From Pirellulales bacterium (GTDB lineage: Bacteria > Planctomycetota > Planctomycetia > Pirellulales > DATAWG01): a stretch of 64,000 nucleotides of DNA. Positions 27,501-35,987 of this stretch are shown one piece after another (the first letter of the stretch is position 1; each line of letters opens with the position of its first letter). The stretch covers positions 62,001 to 126,000 of the forward strand of contig DATAWG010000072.1 of assembly GCA_036267355.1 (NCBI GenBank). Direction: 5' to 3'. Under the pieces are notes generated by a model. That model was not told the origin of the DNA, did not search any database, and was given only the letters and a program-made list of their open reading frames with translations. Made by a program: the position numbers and the translations under genes.

Positions 27501-30270
27501 CGACTTGACGCCATTGGTCGGGCGTCGCCGGCGGCGGCGGCTCGATTTCGCCTGGAACGAGGGCCGGACGGTAGCTTTTTGCAAGGCGCGTATCCGCGTC
27601 GCTGAGAGCGACTAGAAGTGTCTCGCGAATCTCGGCGTTCGGCAGCGGCGTAGAAAGCAGCGATTCGATGCGGCTCAGGCGACCCGCGGAGCCACGGCTC
27701 GCCAATGCGGCCACCGCGATATCACCGAGCCCGCTTTCTACTTGCTCCACCAGCGGCGTCATCTGAGCCGTCAGATTGCGAATCTGATCCAGTTGGGCGG
27801 GATCGGCCGAATCGAGCGCGGCCGACAGAGCCGCCATATCGTCGAACAAGGTGAGCATGTCGGCCGGATGCGGCGTTTCGGGCGACGGCGCAATCACGAT
27901 CGGATCGTACCAAGCCACGTAGTACGGTGCGCGGTTCAACAAATCGTTCTGCAATTCGATTGCACCGGCCACCACCGATGCATCGTCGGCAGCCTGTTGA
28001 TACAAATTGATGGCTTGCCGCAAAAGGCTACTGCCCCGCTCCTGTCGATCCGTGCCGACGCCGTCTTCGAGAATTCGCTCGCCGGCCAAACGAAGCCGAT
28101 CGGCCGTTTCGACGCGGTGATGAATCCACGGCAGCAGCGACGCTTCGATCGTGACCACCTGCTGCGCCAGCCGCTCGGCGTGCAGCGCCAGTTGAACCGC
28201 CGGCCAATTGATCTCGCCGGATGGGGCCTTCGCCGCTGTCGACAGCGAACGCGCCAAACGCACTTCGGCGAAGCGATCCAATTGGGGATTCAATTTGGCC
28301 ACCCAGGCGGTGAACTCGGGCAATGTGCCGTCTTGGCTGAAACGGTCGATCGCCTGGCTTGCGGCCACAACGTCGGGCGTGAGCGGTTCGCTGCCGCGAT
28401 CGGCGTACAGCCGCGCCATAGCAAGCGAGTTGGGGCCATCGACGCCCGCGGGCAACCGCGGCGCGAATGCTGCGATTTGCGCGGCAAAATCCGGCGGCTG
28501 ATCCTCATCGAGCGGAGCGACGCGAGGCAACTGGCCAAAGCGTGGCAGCAATTTCCGCAGCCGCTCGGCCATTGCATCCTGGTCGGTTTCCCCGCCCGCC
28601 ATTTCGAGATGTTCCTCGGCCAGCAACCAGGATTGATATTCATGCCAAAGTTGCGGTGCATAGTCGACAGGGCGAGGCTCATCGTCGGCGGCTTCCGATC
28701 GGTCGCGCCATTTCCAGCAATCGAGCAGCAATTGAGCGGCTTGTTCCGATGAATCGTCGGTGGAAACGGGGGGCGAAGCAGTCTTTGAGGCGGGAGACTT
28801 GCCGCTATCGGCACTCGCCGGCGCTGGGCTGCTTGGCGTCGCGGCGGCGGTGCCGGCACTTGCGGCGGCGCCATTCTCTGCGGTCGCGGCCGGCTTCTCG
28901 CCGGGGTTTGCGCCGGAATCGGCCGGCGGAATCGCCGCGGGTGCTTCGGGTGGGCCGGCACTTGGTGTTGCGTTCGCTGCTTTATCGCCCCCGGGGGCGG
29001 CGGTCGGTTGGGCCGGTTGTTGGCCTCCAGCGGGCTGATTTGCCGGCGCGGCGTGTTTTGCTCCCCCTTGCGCTGCTTGATTGGGACCCTGAATCTCCTT
29101 GGACACTTTCTTGCCGGTCTTGATCGAGCGCTTGGCTGCTTTCGCGCCTGGCACCTTCTTCGTGGCCTTTTTCGAGGCAATCTTTGCCAGCGGCGAAAGT
29201 TCATGGTGCACTTCCGAACCATAGGGAGAATTTGCCAAGCCGCCGGAACCGCCCGGCGAATTTGGCAAATGCACGCTTGCTGCAATGTCGTACGGCGCGG
29301 GCATCAGCACCGGCGGATCGACTTGCGACCAATCCGCTCCACCGCCCCATAGCAGTATCGGTGTTTGCGCTTCTCGTCCGCCGCTCGCCTCACGCACCCA
29401 GGCGGCCGTGTTCGTAGCGACGTAACGGAACAATTCGTCGAGATCGATGCTATGATCATCGTTTAGATCGGCCGCCCCGCGCAATCCGCGCACCACGAAA
29501 AAGCTGAACACCGAGCGCTCGAGCGACCATGACACATGCGACCGCTGAAATGCGGCATTCGAATCGAGCACCCACAGCGATGGATCGCCGGTCGCCACGA
29601 CTTCGTGCTGCAAAAGCCGCGGAAATTCATTCACCAACAGCCCCAGCCGCGGATCGCAGGGAATCCGGCCGGAGTCGAGAACCAGGAGCTTCACCGATGC
29701 CGTGGATGCGCTAAGCTGTGCGAGCAGATCGCGAACTCGATAACGCCCGGCGGCAGGGTTGGCCGGATCGAAATTGCGGCAAAGCAGATATGGCACTCCG
29801 TCGTCGGACACGCCGTGCGCGTCGACGTAGACCATCATCACGCCGTCGCCGTTCGGCACTGCGTCGGCAATCGCCGGCCCGAGCGAGCCCATCGCCGACG
29901 GACTCTGCAGATTTCGCCAAGCCAACGGGCCGGTTTGCGAACCTTGCCGCGCCAGAAACGGGCTCACTCCGTTGCGGCCTTTCATCGCCTCGAAATCTTC
30001 CAAGGCAAACGGCACCGGCGGGGCTTCGAGCGCGTGGTAATCCGTGCCGCTGAGAAATGCCATCTGCGCGTTCGTGTGAAATAGCGGACGAAACACCAGC
30101 CAGCCGAACGCCGCGATCATCCCCAACAGAAGCAATGTCACCAGCCCGCGACGGACATATCGCGTCCGTGCCCAAGCGGCCAATGGCGGGGCCCGCCATG
30201 TGCTTCGCCCGAGCGGATTTCGAGACCGCGACGCGTGCGGGACCGTGATTGCTTGCGTTTGATCCGTCAT
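24562..30270 (-). CDS. Giant caspase-like (C14-type) membrane protein with EF-hand and C-terminal beta-sandwich domain
   Basis: A 1902-residue protein. One transmembrane helix at about residues 42-61 anchors it; the rest would be extracytoplasmic. A caspase-like domain follows, with the histidine in MVYVDAHGVSDDG (His152) and the second-site strand KLLVLDSGRIPCDP (about 194-207), where the expected Cys aligns with Gly201. An EF-hand loop DLNDDHSIDLDE (268-279) follows, as often seen in planctomycete members. Residues about 390-560 are a Lys- then Ala/Pro-rich linker. A long helical region (about 560-1150) and several beta-sandwich domains follow, ending in a carboxypeptidase-regulatory/CNA-B-like domain with SDEHGNFTFPTVPPGKYKL. 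Probably non-proteolytic; role unknown. Confidence 0.75.
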   Translation of the reverse strand: MTDQTQAITVPHASRSRNPLGRSTWRAPPLAAWARTRYVRRGLVTLLLLGMIAAFGWLVFRPLFHTNAQMAFLSGTDYHALEAPPVPFALEDFEAMKGRNGVSPFLARQGSQTGPLAWRNLQSPSAMGSLGPAIADAVPNGDGVMMVYVDAHGVSDDGVPYLLCRNFDPANPAAGRYRVRDLLAQLSASTASVKLLVLDSGRIPCDPRLGLLVNEFPRLLQHEVVATGDPSLWVLDSNAAFQRSHVSWSLERSVFSFFVVRGLRGAADLNDDHSIDLDELFRYVATNTAAWVREASGGREAQTPILLWGGGADWSQVDPPVLMPAPYDIAASVHLPNSPGGSGGLANSPYGSEVHHELSPLAKIASKKATKKVPGAKAAKRSIKTGKKVSKEIQGPNQAAQGGAKHAAPANQPAGGQQPAQPTAAPGGDKAANATPSAGPPEAPAAIPPADSGANPGEKPAATAENGAAASAGTAAATPSSPAPASADSGKSPASKTASPPVSTDDSSEQAAQLLLDCWKWRDRSEAADDEPRPVDYAPQLWHEYQSWLLAEEHLEMAGGETDQDAMAERLRKLLPRFGQLPRVAPLDEDQPPDFAAQIAAFAPRLPAGVDGPNSLAMARLYADRGSEPLTPDVVAASQAIDRFSQDGTLPEFTAWVAKLNPQLDRFAEVRLARSLSTAAKAPSGEINWPAVQLALHAERLAQQVVTIEASLLPWIHHRVETADRLRLAGERILEDGVGTDRQERGSSLLRQAINLYQQAADDASVVAGAIELQNDLLNRAPYYVAWYDPIVIAPSPETPHPADMLTLFDDMAALSAALDSADPAQLDQIRNLTAQMTPLVEQVESGLGDIAVAALASRGSAGRLSRIESLLSTPLPNAEIRETLLVALSDADTRLAKSYRPALVPGEIEPPPPATPDQWRQVESRARLELMLARLATGASETTGSADSPAAKAIAPLADAYAALHTAIQSLAAASADPLVSSASSAEDPVAGNPAGAEHSDAKATDAAQSAAQASDAVWLAARHFGAAMREFDRGLPGQIETAIDANSDLSLRASRPTRLATLRQSVRALQLVDARDVKQLSDANPIAALSNTDMFDLLAWEEQRLEAAAADAPSADSDYLADAARSYRLQAEQIPHQPPLPILGDMPLQLTGPTTVGLTTMPEQVADIVVRRTGADTAPVWLMVDYDPNMIEVAPPTKPVIYQQPLLEAEPLATGPAADEQLPLRPDRLGLASSLLLHAGDSEPFRLTIRAKPGARQSTRLIVKAISADAYLRHEIEVILPPPETLELAVEGTPGTWTPSATRVQLNPFPNRKTIYRLGLVNRGLTDRTVDVQLLSAEHAPVVLPPPTALSAGDAAIVLSRFGTTVPLVSLEKIAVPTGGRVVALPFPPPPKTPGEKKPDDAAPPAGEEGGAGGDNAKAAPAPLAPLRTPLEHGLVAVIMDHQTQLTTVRWLDVAPQRPRRFVHAHLAYDFDAGRLRIRVQPQDKSLLPPGIVHVHADLVPAPPAGTQTRLDGDLLAPDYEANLYADVVPQPGKTLTVRISIDGYPRGFVFKVPIGMESPDVAESLDLREFRILLPLSGAAYKAPIDSLPADFEVDSPLGAFDNPDDMVEIGIDVNRQRDLRGDRTVRLNNDRQVAIGLDRVAPDGLLTLEARVGDFHQFPVPVPGLRNARVELLGRVFAGGKPGWSNPVDIVLDGSPPQIERVELRPPVVVIGPKDEEVSVWATDNELSGVSKIEAAFDPLGTGHFGGTAPAVLMDRNSAGYWTTKLPTKLLNPGDVTLLIRATDEVGNESAFTKVKCHVITLDQAKTQDSSETSRLTGTVFFGPDPIPAVTLTLTGDPKVKIDPVKSDEHGNFTFPTVPPGKYKLSAAGLIHNKKRKTDEDITVEAGLNPKPVKIVLK

Positions 30271-30468
30271 GTGCGACCGTTCACCAGAGAGAGCTTGTGA
30301 AAGAATGGCGACTGGCTCCGAACCCGGTCGAAAAAACCTCGAAAAAATGGTTTCCGTGAGGTGCCCGTCCCCATTCTTTCACATCCTCAAAGTCCGTATC
30401 TCAGGTATAACCCGCCGACCGATTCCAGGGCAACAGCGATCATTGCTCGGACCGCGCTCCACGCGGCG

Positions 30469-30614
30469 GTGTGGCACTGGCGAGCGCAGTCTGCCAGTGG
30501 CGGCGCGCCGTTTGAGGTGGCGAATTTTTGCCTGGGGCGGAGCGGCGGCGATTTGTGGCGCTTCCGCGCGCTTGCGGCGATTCCACTGGCAGACTTCGCT
30601 TGCCAATGGCACAC
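30469..30614. repeat. Inverted repeat, GTGCCACTGGCAAGCG family, copy 1
   Basis: An arm of about 32 bases containing GGCACTGGCGAGCGCAGTC (30469-30500) pairs with 30583-30614 with a few mismatches, around an interior of about 82 bases. A closer-paired copy is at 62623-62766. It fills most of the 401-base spacer between the caspase-like gene and tatC; no gene is seen there. Confidence 0.8.
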
Positions 30615-30671
30615 TGCCTTCTACTGGATAAGCCAGCAGTGACACCCAACCGTGCCGTATGACCGAGCCGG

Positions 30672-31799
30672 CTATTCGCCGCCGAGGCCTGCCGGGCGGC
30701 GGCCGCTGGTGTAGGCACAGAGCGCAATCCCGCCAAAATAGAGCAGCGACATCGGCACTGCCAGAAGGGCCATACTCGAAACGTCGGGTGACGGCATCAA
30801 GATCATCGCGATCACGAAAATCGCCAGAATGGCGATCCGCCATTGCTTTCGATACGCTTGCACCGACACCAAGCCGATCCGATTCATGAATAGCATCACC
30901 AGCGGCAATTGAAACCCGACGCCAAACGCCAACGGCAAAAACAGCACGAAACTGAAAAACTCCTCGATGCGCTGCTGCGGATTGATATTGAGATATTGAT
31001 TGAAGCCTAAGAGGAACTTCAATACGATTGGAAACGCCACGAAAAACCCCATCAACACTCCCGCCAGGAACAACCCGATGCTGAACGGAAGAAAAATATA
31101 GACGTAACGCCGCTCATGCGGATACAAGCCGGCGGCAACGAATAGCCACAATTCGCGAAAAATCATCGGGCTGGCGAGGATCACGCCTGTCAGCATCGCC
31201 GCCTTGAGATAAATCATGAACGGCTCGATCGCATTGAACGACTGGAGCTGCACGCGCGGGTCGTTCTTGCTCTCGCGCCAAATCATGATCGGCAGCAGCT
31301 TGGCATCGTTCGGCGAGGGAGCGGCGGCGCTGGCAGCGGCGCCGGTCGGCTTTGCGGCGTCGCCGGGTGGTTTTGCCGCATCGCCTGGCGGATTCGCGGC
31401 ATCGCCGGCCGGCGGTTTCGCGTCGCCGGCTGATTTTGACACGTCCGGCAATTTTGATAATTCCGGAAATGTGTGCGAAAGCTCCTTGAGCACCACCGTC
31501 GGCTGAATGTACACCTCTTCGCTGATGAAGCCGTCGTTGATTAGCCGCTGGTCGAGTGGCGGAAGCTCTCCCTTTGCCAATAGCTCGGCACGGGCTTTCT
31601 GCTCATAGAAATTCGCCAGCGCATTTTCCATCGGGGCTTCGATGAGCTGGATGACCCATTGGCCAATGACGAAGCCGATGATCACGCCGAAAAACAACCA
31701 CATCGCCGCGCGAAACAGCCGGGTCCGCAGTTCTTCGAGGTGCTCCCCGAAGCTCATCGAACTGTGGCGGAACAGGTCGTCTTCGTTTAATTCGGCCAT
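30672..31799 (-). CDS. tatC: Sec-independent protein translocase TatC with large loop insertion
   Basis: TatC is the twin-arginine signal receptor of the Tat export machine. The diagnostic N-terminus SFGEHLEELRTRLFRAA is present, followed by TM1, later FRELWLFVAAGLYPHERRYV (TM3 region with the conserved Glu and ERR) and the last helices ending in MPSPDVSSMALLAVPMSLLY. At 375 residues it is about 120 longer than E. coli TatC. The extra length is in the first periplasmic loop (about residues 60-185) and includes GDAAKPP-type heptapeptide repeats at about 125-155. A Tat substrate is encoded at 16319-17599. No tatA/tatB gene is adjacent. The insertion's role is unknown. Confidence 0.92.
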   Translation of the reverse strand: MAELNEDDLFRHSSMSFGEHLEELRTRLFRAAMWLFFGVIIGFVIGQWVIQLIEAPMENALANFYEQKARAELLAKGELPPLDQRLINDGFISEEVYIQPTVVLKELSHTFPELSKLPDVSKSAGDAKPPAGDAANPPGDAAKPPGDAAKPTGAAASAAAPSPNDAKLLPIMIWRESKNDPRVQLQSFNAIEPFMIYLKAAMLTGVILASPMIFRELWLFVAAGLYPHERRYVYIFLPFSIGLFLAGVLMGFFVAFPIVLKFLLGFNQYLNINPQQRIEEFFSFVLFLPLAFGVGFQLPLVMLFMNRIGLVSVQAYRKQWRIAILAIFVIAMILMPSPDVSSMALLAVPMSLLYFGGIALCAYTSGRRPAGLGGE

Positions 31800-32207
31800 C
31801 TATTGAGCAACAGATTGAGATTTGAACAACTGCGACCCGAAACGTGAAAATGCCAGGCTCCCGCTTGGTCGTCCTGTTCAATTGGCAATCCTACCCTCAA
31901 TAGGAAAATTAGCTTCCGCGGGAGCCGATGCGACGGGGCAGGCGCGGAAAGAGGTGGGAACCTGGGAAGGAAGCACCAATGATACCACCAGGAATGGCCG
32001 CGAGCCATAGAGCCCTCTCAGCCGGGCCACCACGACACCCCTGGGTAATACAGCGCGGCCTGCCGCTCCGCGAATGCAGATTCTAGCGGCAGCGCAAGCC
32101 TGTCCGCGGGGAGCGATCGCCCGGCGGTGCGGTTTCGGCGGCAAGTTGTCGGCGACCGGTTGCCGATTTCAGGCGGAGGACGACCGATCCTTGTGTGAGA
32201 TCAAAGC
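31800..32207. other. Intergenic spacer between divergent tatC and unknown gene
   Basis: This 408-base divergent spacer should hold promoters for both flanking genes. I see no confident -35/-10 pair, hairpin with a T-run, tRNA or conserved RNA. Short frames in it are Arg/Ala-rich and not protein-like. Confidence 0.5.
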
Positions 32208-32909
32208 ATGTTTCGCCGCGGGATGCTGTTTTTCGTCGCGATGTGTGCCGCGGTCGGTGTTCCCTATGCGGCGAACGAATGGGGCAAACCGCGGCAAGTT
32301 GCCGGACAGCCCAATGGGGCCGCGGCAAACGGTGGCCCAGCGAATCCGGCCGGATTTCCCGGTGCCGCGTATCCGACAACCGCCGCCTATGCGAACGCTG
32401 CCGCATCGCTCGACGGCGTTGCCCCCCTGCCGTCGATCGCCGGGCTGCCGGCCACGGATGCGGAAATAAACGCTCCGCCAGTCGTCGAAATGTCGGATGC
32501 GCTGCGATTCGACGTAACCGCGTCTTGGATCTTGGGACGCTGGCCGCGAGTCACGGCCGGGCTGCCCGACGCGGGCCTGCAGGGCTTTCGCGTGGCGTTC
32601 ATGTCGGGCACTCAACAAGACGATGTTGCCGGCTCGCTCACCTACTATTTCAACCGCGAGCACCTGTGCCAACGAATCACATTTCAAGGCACGACGGGCG
32701 ACGCCCGCAAGCTCATTACGCTGTTGGCAAGCCGCTACGGTTTCGTAAAGCAAACGAGCGACGATCCGGGCATGTGGCTGTATCAAATTCGCTGGAACGG
32801 CCGAGCAACGAGCGAGTTGCAAATTCGCCCGGCCCGGATAATCCGCGCCGACGCCCCGAACGCCCGCTTCGAGGTGCTGTTGGCGATGAACGACGCCTCA
32901 GGGCATTAG
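32208..32909 (+). CDS. Secreted or membrane-anchored protein of unknown function
   Basis: A 233-residue protein with a short N-terminal hydrophobic segment (GMLFFVAMCAAVGVPYAAN), probably a signal peptide or anchor. A low-complexity Ala/Gly/Pro/Asn region runs to about residue 65. The C-terminal 140 residues form a folded domain beginning near MSDALRFDVTASWILGRW and containing QDDVAGSLTYYFN, QRITFQGTTGDARKLITLL and SRYGFVKQTSDDPGMWLY. The domain looks like one of the planctomycete-conserved uncharacterised families (possibly DUF6690; from memory, unconfirmed). No catalytic motif is evident. It is divergent from tatC and stands alone. Confidence 0.7.
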   Translation: MFRRGMLFFVAMCAAVGVPYAANEWGKPRQVAGQPNGAAANGGPANPAGFPGAAYPTTAAYANAAASLDGVAPLPSIAGLPATDAEINAPPVVEMSDALRFDVTASWILGRWPRVTAGLPDAGLQGFRVAFMSGTQQDDVAGSLTYYFNREHLCQRITFQGTTGDARKLITLLASRYGFVKQTSDDPGMWLYQIRWNGRATSELQIRPARIIRADAPNARFEVLLAMNDASGH

Positions 32910-33390
32910 AACCCGGTGTTTTCATTGCATTCCTTGATTGGGATCCATGGATGACGACCTCCCTGGCGGGGAACCATCGTCAACTTATCCGAGCAATGCA
33001 GATTGCGCCAGTCGATTTTGCGGCACCCGCCCTCGATCAAATTGGCACACGCAATTCCGAAAATCTGCGGATTGCCGCGGCTTCCGTTGCTTGGGATGGC
33101 TGGGAATCGTAAGCTGAGCCGGCAACCGTGCGATTCCCCCAGTTTTCTCAGCCTTCCGCCGTCGTGCTGATGGACCTTCTCACGACGGGCTTCGTCCGGT
33201 ATGATCCGCCGCCCGCTTTGGAAACCGAAATCGGATTTCAGTTTTCGGACGCGGTCTCAACCTCAACCGCAATTCGGTTCGACCGGCAGTCCGCGAGCGA
33301 TGCGAACCATTGCGGGCCGGCCAATGTCCTTGCTCGTGTTGAGATCGTCTCGTGGATATTCCAACTCGATGAACACCGGGCGATCTTTCC
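32910..33390. other. Intergenic spacer before the MFS gene
   Basis: In these 481 bases I find no credible gene, RNA structure or repeat copy. A short plus-strand frame at 33128-33406 overlaps the MFS start and has no recognisable features, so I do not call it. A TATGAT at about 33199 could be a -10 box but lacks a partner. Confidence 0.45.
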
Positions 33391-34854
33391 GTGGCTTGTG
33401 AGATAGAAACAGCCGAGTGTATTGCGGCGACGGGCGTCTGCATCGCGCCGTCGCCAGTTACGTCGCCGTCGCCAGTTTCGCCCAAGCGCCAGAGCGAGAC
33501 GCGGCGGAATCTTCGCATCAGCGTTGCCGACGGGCTGGCTTGCAGCATCATGATCGGCATCGGCGAGACGTATTTGCCGGCGTTCGCGCTGGCGTTGGGC
33601 ACCGGGCAGGTTCTGGCCGGCTTGATCGCGAGCGTGCCGATCTTTGCCGGGGCGATGTTGCAATTGATTTCGCCGGCCGCGATTCGCTGGCTCGGCTCGA
33701 ATCGCCGTTGGGTGATCGGCTGCGTGACGGTGCAGGCGATCAGCTTCTTGCCCATGCTGGCCGCGGCGCTGGTCGGCCATATTTCCACGGCACTATTGTT
33801 TCTGCTCGCGGCGGTGTATTGGGCTTCGGGAATGGCGTCGACGCCTGCGTGGAACCATTGGATCGACACACTAGTCCCGCAGCGAATTCGAGCCCGATAC
33901 ATGGGCCGCCGCTCGCGATTCCTGCAAGCCGGAATCCTCGCCGGCTTTGTCGGAGGCGGGCTGGCGTTGGAATTCGGCGAGACGCTCGGGCGGCCGCTAT
34001 GGGCGTTTGCCATGCTGTTTCTCGTCGCATCGATTTGCCGGTTCATCAGCGCGGGTTTTCTGTTAGCTCAAAGCGAGCCGGTGCACGTCGGCGCCCAGGG
34101 CTCGATTGCCGGGTTGCGCGGCGCCTGCAGGCGGTTGCGGAAAGATCGCGAGGGGCGGTTGCTGGTCTATCTGTGGGCTCTGCAAATGGCGGCACAAACG
34201 GCGGGCCCGTTTTACGCTCCCTTCATGCTCGGGCTGCTGAAGTTTTCCTATCTCAAATACATGCTGATCGTTTCGGCGGCATTGATCACCAAGGCCGTGG
34301 CGCTGCCGACGCTCGGAAAGGTGGCCCATCGTTTTGGGGCCCGGCGGCTGTTGACGTTTGGCGGAATTGCCGTGATCCCGCTATCGACGCTGTGGATCCT
34401 TTCGCAGGGAACGACGTACTTGCTGAGCGTGCAAGTGATCTCCGGCGTATGTTGGGCGGCCTACGAATTGGCAACACTGCTGATGTTTTTCGAGGCCGTC
34501 GAGCGGCGGCAGCGAATCGGAATGCTGACGCTCTACAACATCGGCTATGCGGCAGCGACCGTGGCGGGCGCATTGTGCGGCGGCGCGGTTCTGGCGTTCG
34601 TCGGCGAGCCGGGCGGATATTTCGCCGTATTTGGCCTCTCGGCGATCGCGCGCTTCGCGACGATGCCGCTATTGCTGCGCATCGGGGCCGCGGCACCACC
34701 GATCATCGCCGACACCATTTCCGACGCGCCCGCCGAAACGGCGGCTGCTGAATTTGCCGACGAGGAAGTCGACCTAGCGGCGCCCCCGCAGGTCATCGAG
34801 ATGATCCCACCCTTCGCGGCCGTCGAAGATCTGAGCGGCAGCCAAGTGGCATAG
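33391..34854 (+). CDS. Major facilitator superfamily transporter
   Basis: A 487-residue polytopic membrane protein with about twelve hydrophobic helices in two six-helix halves. The halves are split near residues 220-260 by a basic cytoplasmic loop (RGACRRLRKDREGRLL). The loop after TM2, AIRWLGSNRRWVIG, and its second-half counterpart LGKVAHRFGARRLLTFGG, match the MFS 'GxxxDRxGRR' loops. The C-terminal about 50 residues are acidic and soluble. Translation is placed at a GTG (33391) because the first ATG in frame is already near TM1; the start is uncertain. The substrate is unknown, and no neighbouring gene suggests one. Confidence 0.85.
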   Translation: MACEIETAECIAATGVCIAPSPVTSPSPVSPKRQSETRRNLRISVADGLACSIMIGIGETYLPAFALALGTGQVLAGLIASVPIFAGAMLQLISPAAIRWLGSNRRWVIGCVTVQAISFLPMLAAALVGHISTALLFLLAAVYWASGMASTPAWNHWIDTLVPQRIRARYMGRRSRFLQAGILAGFVGGGLALEFGETLGRPLWAFAMLFLVASICRFISAGFLLAQSEPVHVGAQGSIAGLRGACRRLRKDREGRLLVYLWALQMAAQTAGPFYAPFMLGLLKFSYLKYMLIVSAALITKAVALPTLGKVAHRFGARRLLTFGGIAVIPLSTLWILSQGTTYLLSVQVISGVCWAAYELATLLMFFEAVERRQRIGMLTLYNIGYAAATVAGALCGGAVLAFVGEPGGYFAVFGLSAIARFATMPLLLRIGAAAPPIIADTISDAPAETAAAEFADEEVDLAAPPQVIEMIPPFAAVEDLSGSQVA

Positions 34855-34862
34855 GCGTGCGG

Positions 34863-34966
34863 CAAACCCCAACGGGGTTTCGCTCCACAGCCTGGGGTCG
34901 GCCGCCTCGGCGGACTACCCCGGGTAGAGAGCATAAGATTCGGCCCTACCCCAACGGGGCTTGGCC
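34863..34966. repeat. CCCCAACGGGG palindrome-bearing element
   Basis: Two copies of ACCCCAACGGGG (about 34866-34877 and 34948-34959) flank GGTCGGCCGCCTCGGCGGACTACCCC-like sequence rich in self-complementary words. It starts within 10 bases of the MFS stop and looks like a dispersed intergenic element. Confidence 0.55.
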
Positions 34967-35007
34967 AAAGCCGCAACCATCGCGCACACCGGCGCCTAGC
35001 GCCTTGC

Positions 35008-35652
35008 TTATGGCAAGTGGAACAGCCGCGGCCACCATGCTTCGGCGCGCAGATAGGAAACCAGTTCGCACAGCACCGGCAGCCACAGCCAGCGACTGGT
35101 TCGCATCGCTTCCGACCACAAGCCGCGTACGCTCACGATGAGCTTTTGGGGAGTTTGCAGCAATCGAAACCGCGGCCAGAACCGCGGCACACGCTGGCAA
35201 TACTCATCGAACGGTTGGCCGAATTTCTCGCGCAGCATCTGCTCTTCCGTCAAGACGGTGATCGACAAGTAGTAGCCCGACATCAATATCAGGCCCAGCC
35301 CAAGTGTGAACGATTCAAGGAAGAACACGACGGCAAGCGACATGAACAGCGTGCCGACGTACAGCGGATTGCGGCAGACGGAATACGGGCCATCGGTGAC
35401 GATCATCCAATGCTTTCGGCCGCCGATGTAGATCGTGGCCCACCAGCGCCATCCGGCGCCGACCATGAACAGAAACCAGCCGATGAAATCGCAGCCCAGA
35501 TCGCCCCAAGAGCCCTCGACGGCGGGCGGCTTGGAAAAGACGCAGCCGATCGCAAATGGGGCGATAATCAGCAAACTGACCCAGGCCCGCGAACGCACCA
35601 ACCAATTCCATCGCATTGGGGTGCGATCTTCCACCATCGTCGTCGTGGCCAT
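35008..35652 (-). CDS. Membrane methyltransferase of the ICMT/PEMT type
   Basis: An integral membrane protein of about 214 residues with four or five helices. The family signature is clear: RNPLYVGTLFM after a membrane helix, then EEQMLREKFGQPFDEYCQRVPRFWP, which together form the SAM-binding part of isoprenylcysteine carboxyl methyltransferase and phospholipid methyltransferase relatives. In bacteria such proteins methylate small lipophilic or isoprenoid-like molecules; the substrate here is unknown. I start at the ATG at 35652; an in-frame ATG at 35703 would add 17 polar residues. It is divergent from a methyltransferase gene at 35988. Confidence 0.85.
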   Translation of the reverse strand: MATTTMVEDRTPMRWNWLVRSRAWVSLLIIAPFAIGCVFSKPPAVEGSWGDLGCDFIGWFLFMVGAGWRWWATIYIGGRKHWMIVTDGPYSVCRNPLYVGTLFMSLAVVFFLESFTLGLGLILMSGYYLSITVLTEEQMLREKFGQPFDEYCQRVPRFWPRFRLLQTPQKLIVSVRGLWSEAMRTSRWLWLPVLCELVSYLRAEAWWPRLFHLP

Positions 35653-35987
35653 AACACTTGTCCCGGTCGAGTCGTCGGACCCAGCTAGCGGCAAAGGACT
35701 CACCGCCTGATGCGGATTCCCGCAGGCGCGAGAGCCTACCAGGGGATTTGGATTGTGTCAAAGCCAGCACGACAACCGGCGATCGGCCATGCGGAATGGT
35801 GAAACGGCGTAGCCACGTGCAACGGCCGAAACGGGGGCGTTCCTTCCGCCGTCGAAGGCAATGCTACGGCTGTTCGCCGATTTTCTGGACTTAGGCTACA
35901 ATCGATGCTTACCCGGAAATCTGAAATCCCACGAATTCGGCCGATCGGCGTGCGATCGAGTCGGCCAACTCCTTGTCCGGCGGAACT

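Noticed and set aside
33128-33406. Small gene before the MFS transporter
   Set aside because: No ribosome site or recognisable features, and it overlaps the MFS start.
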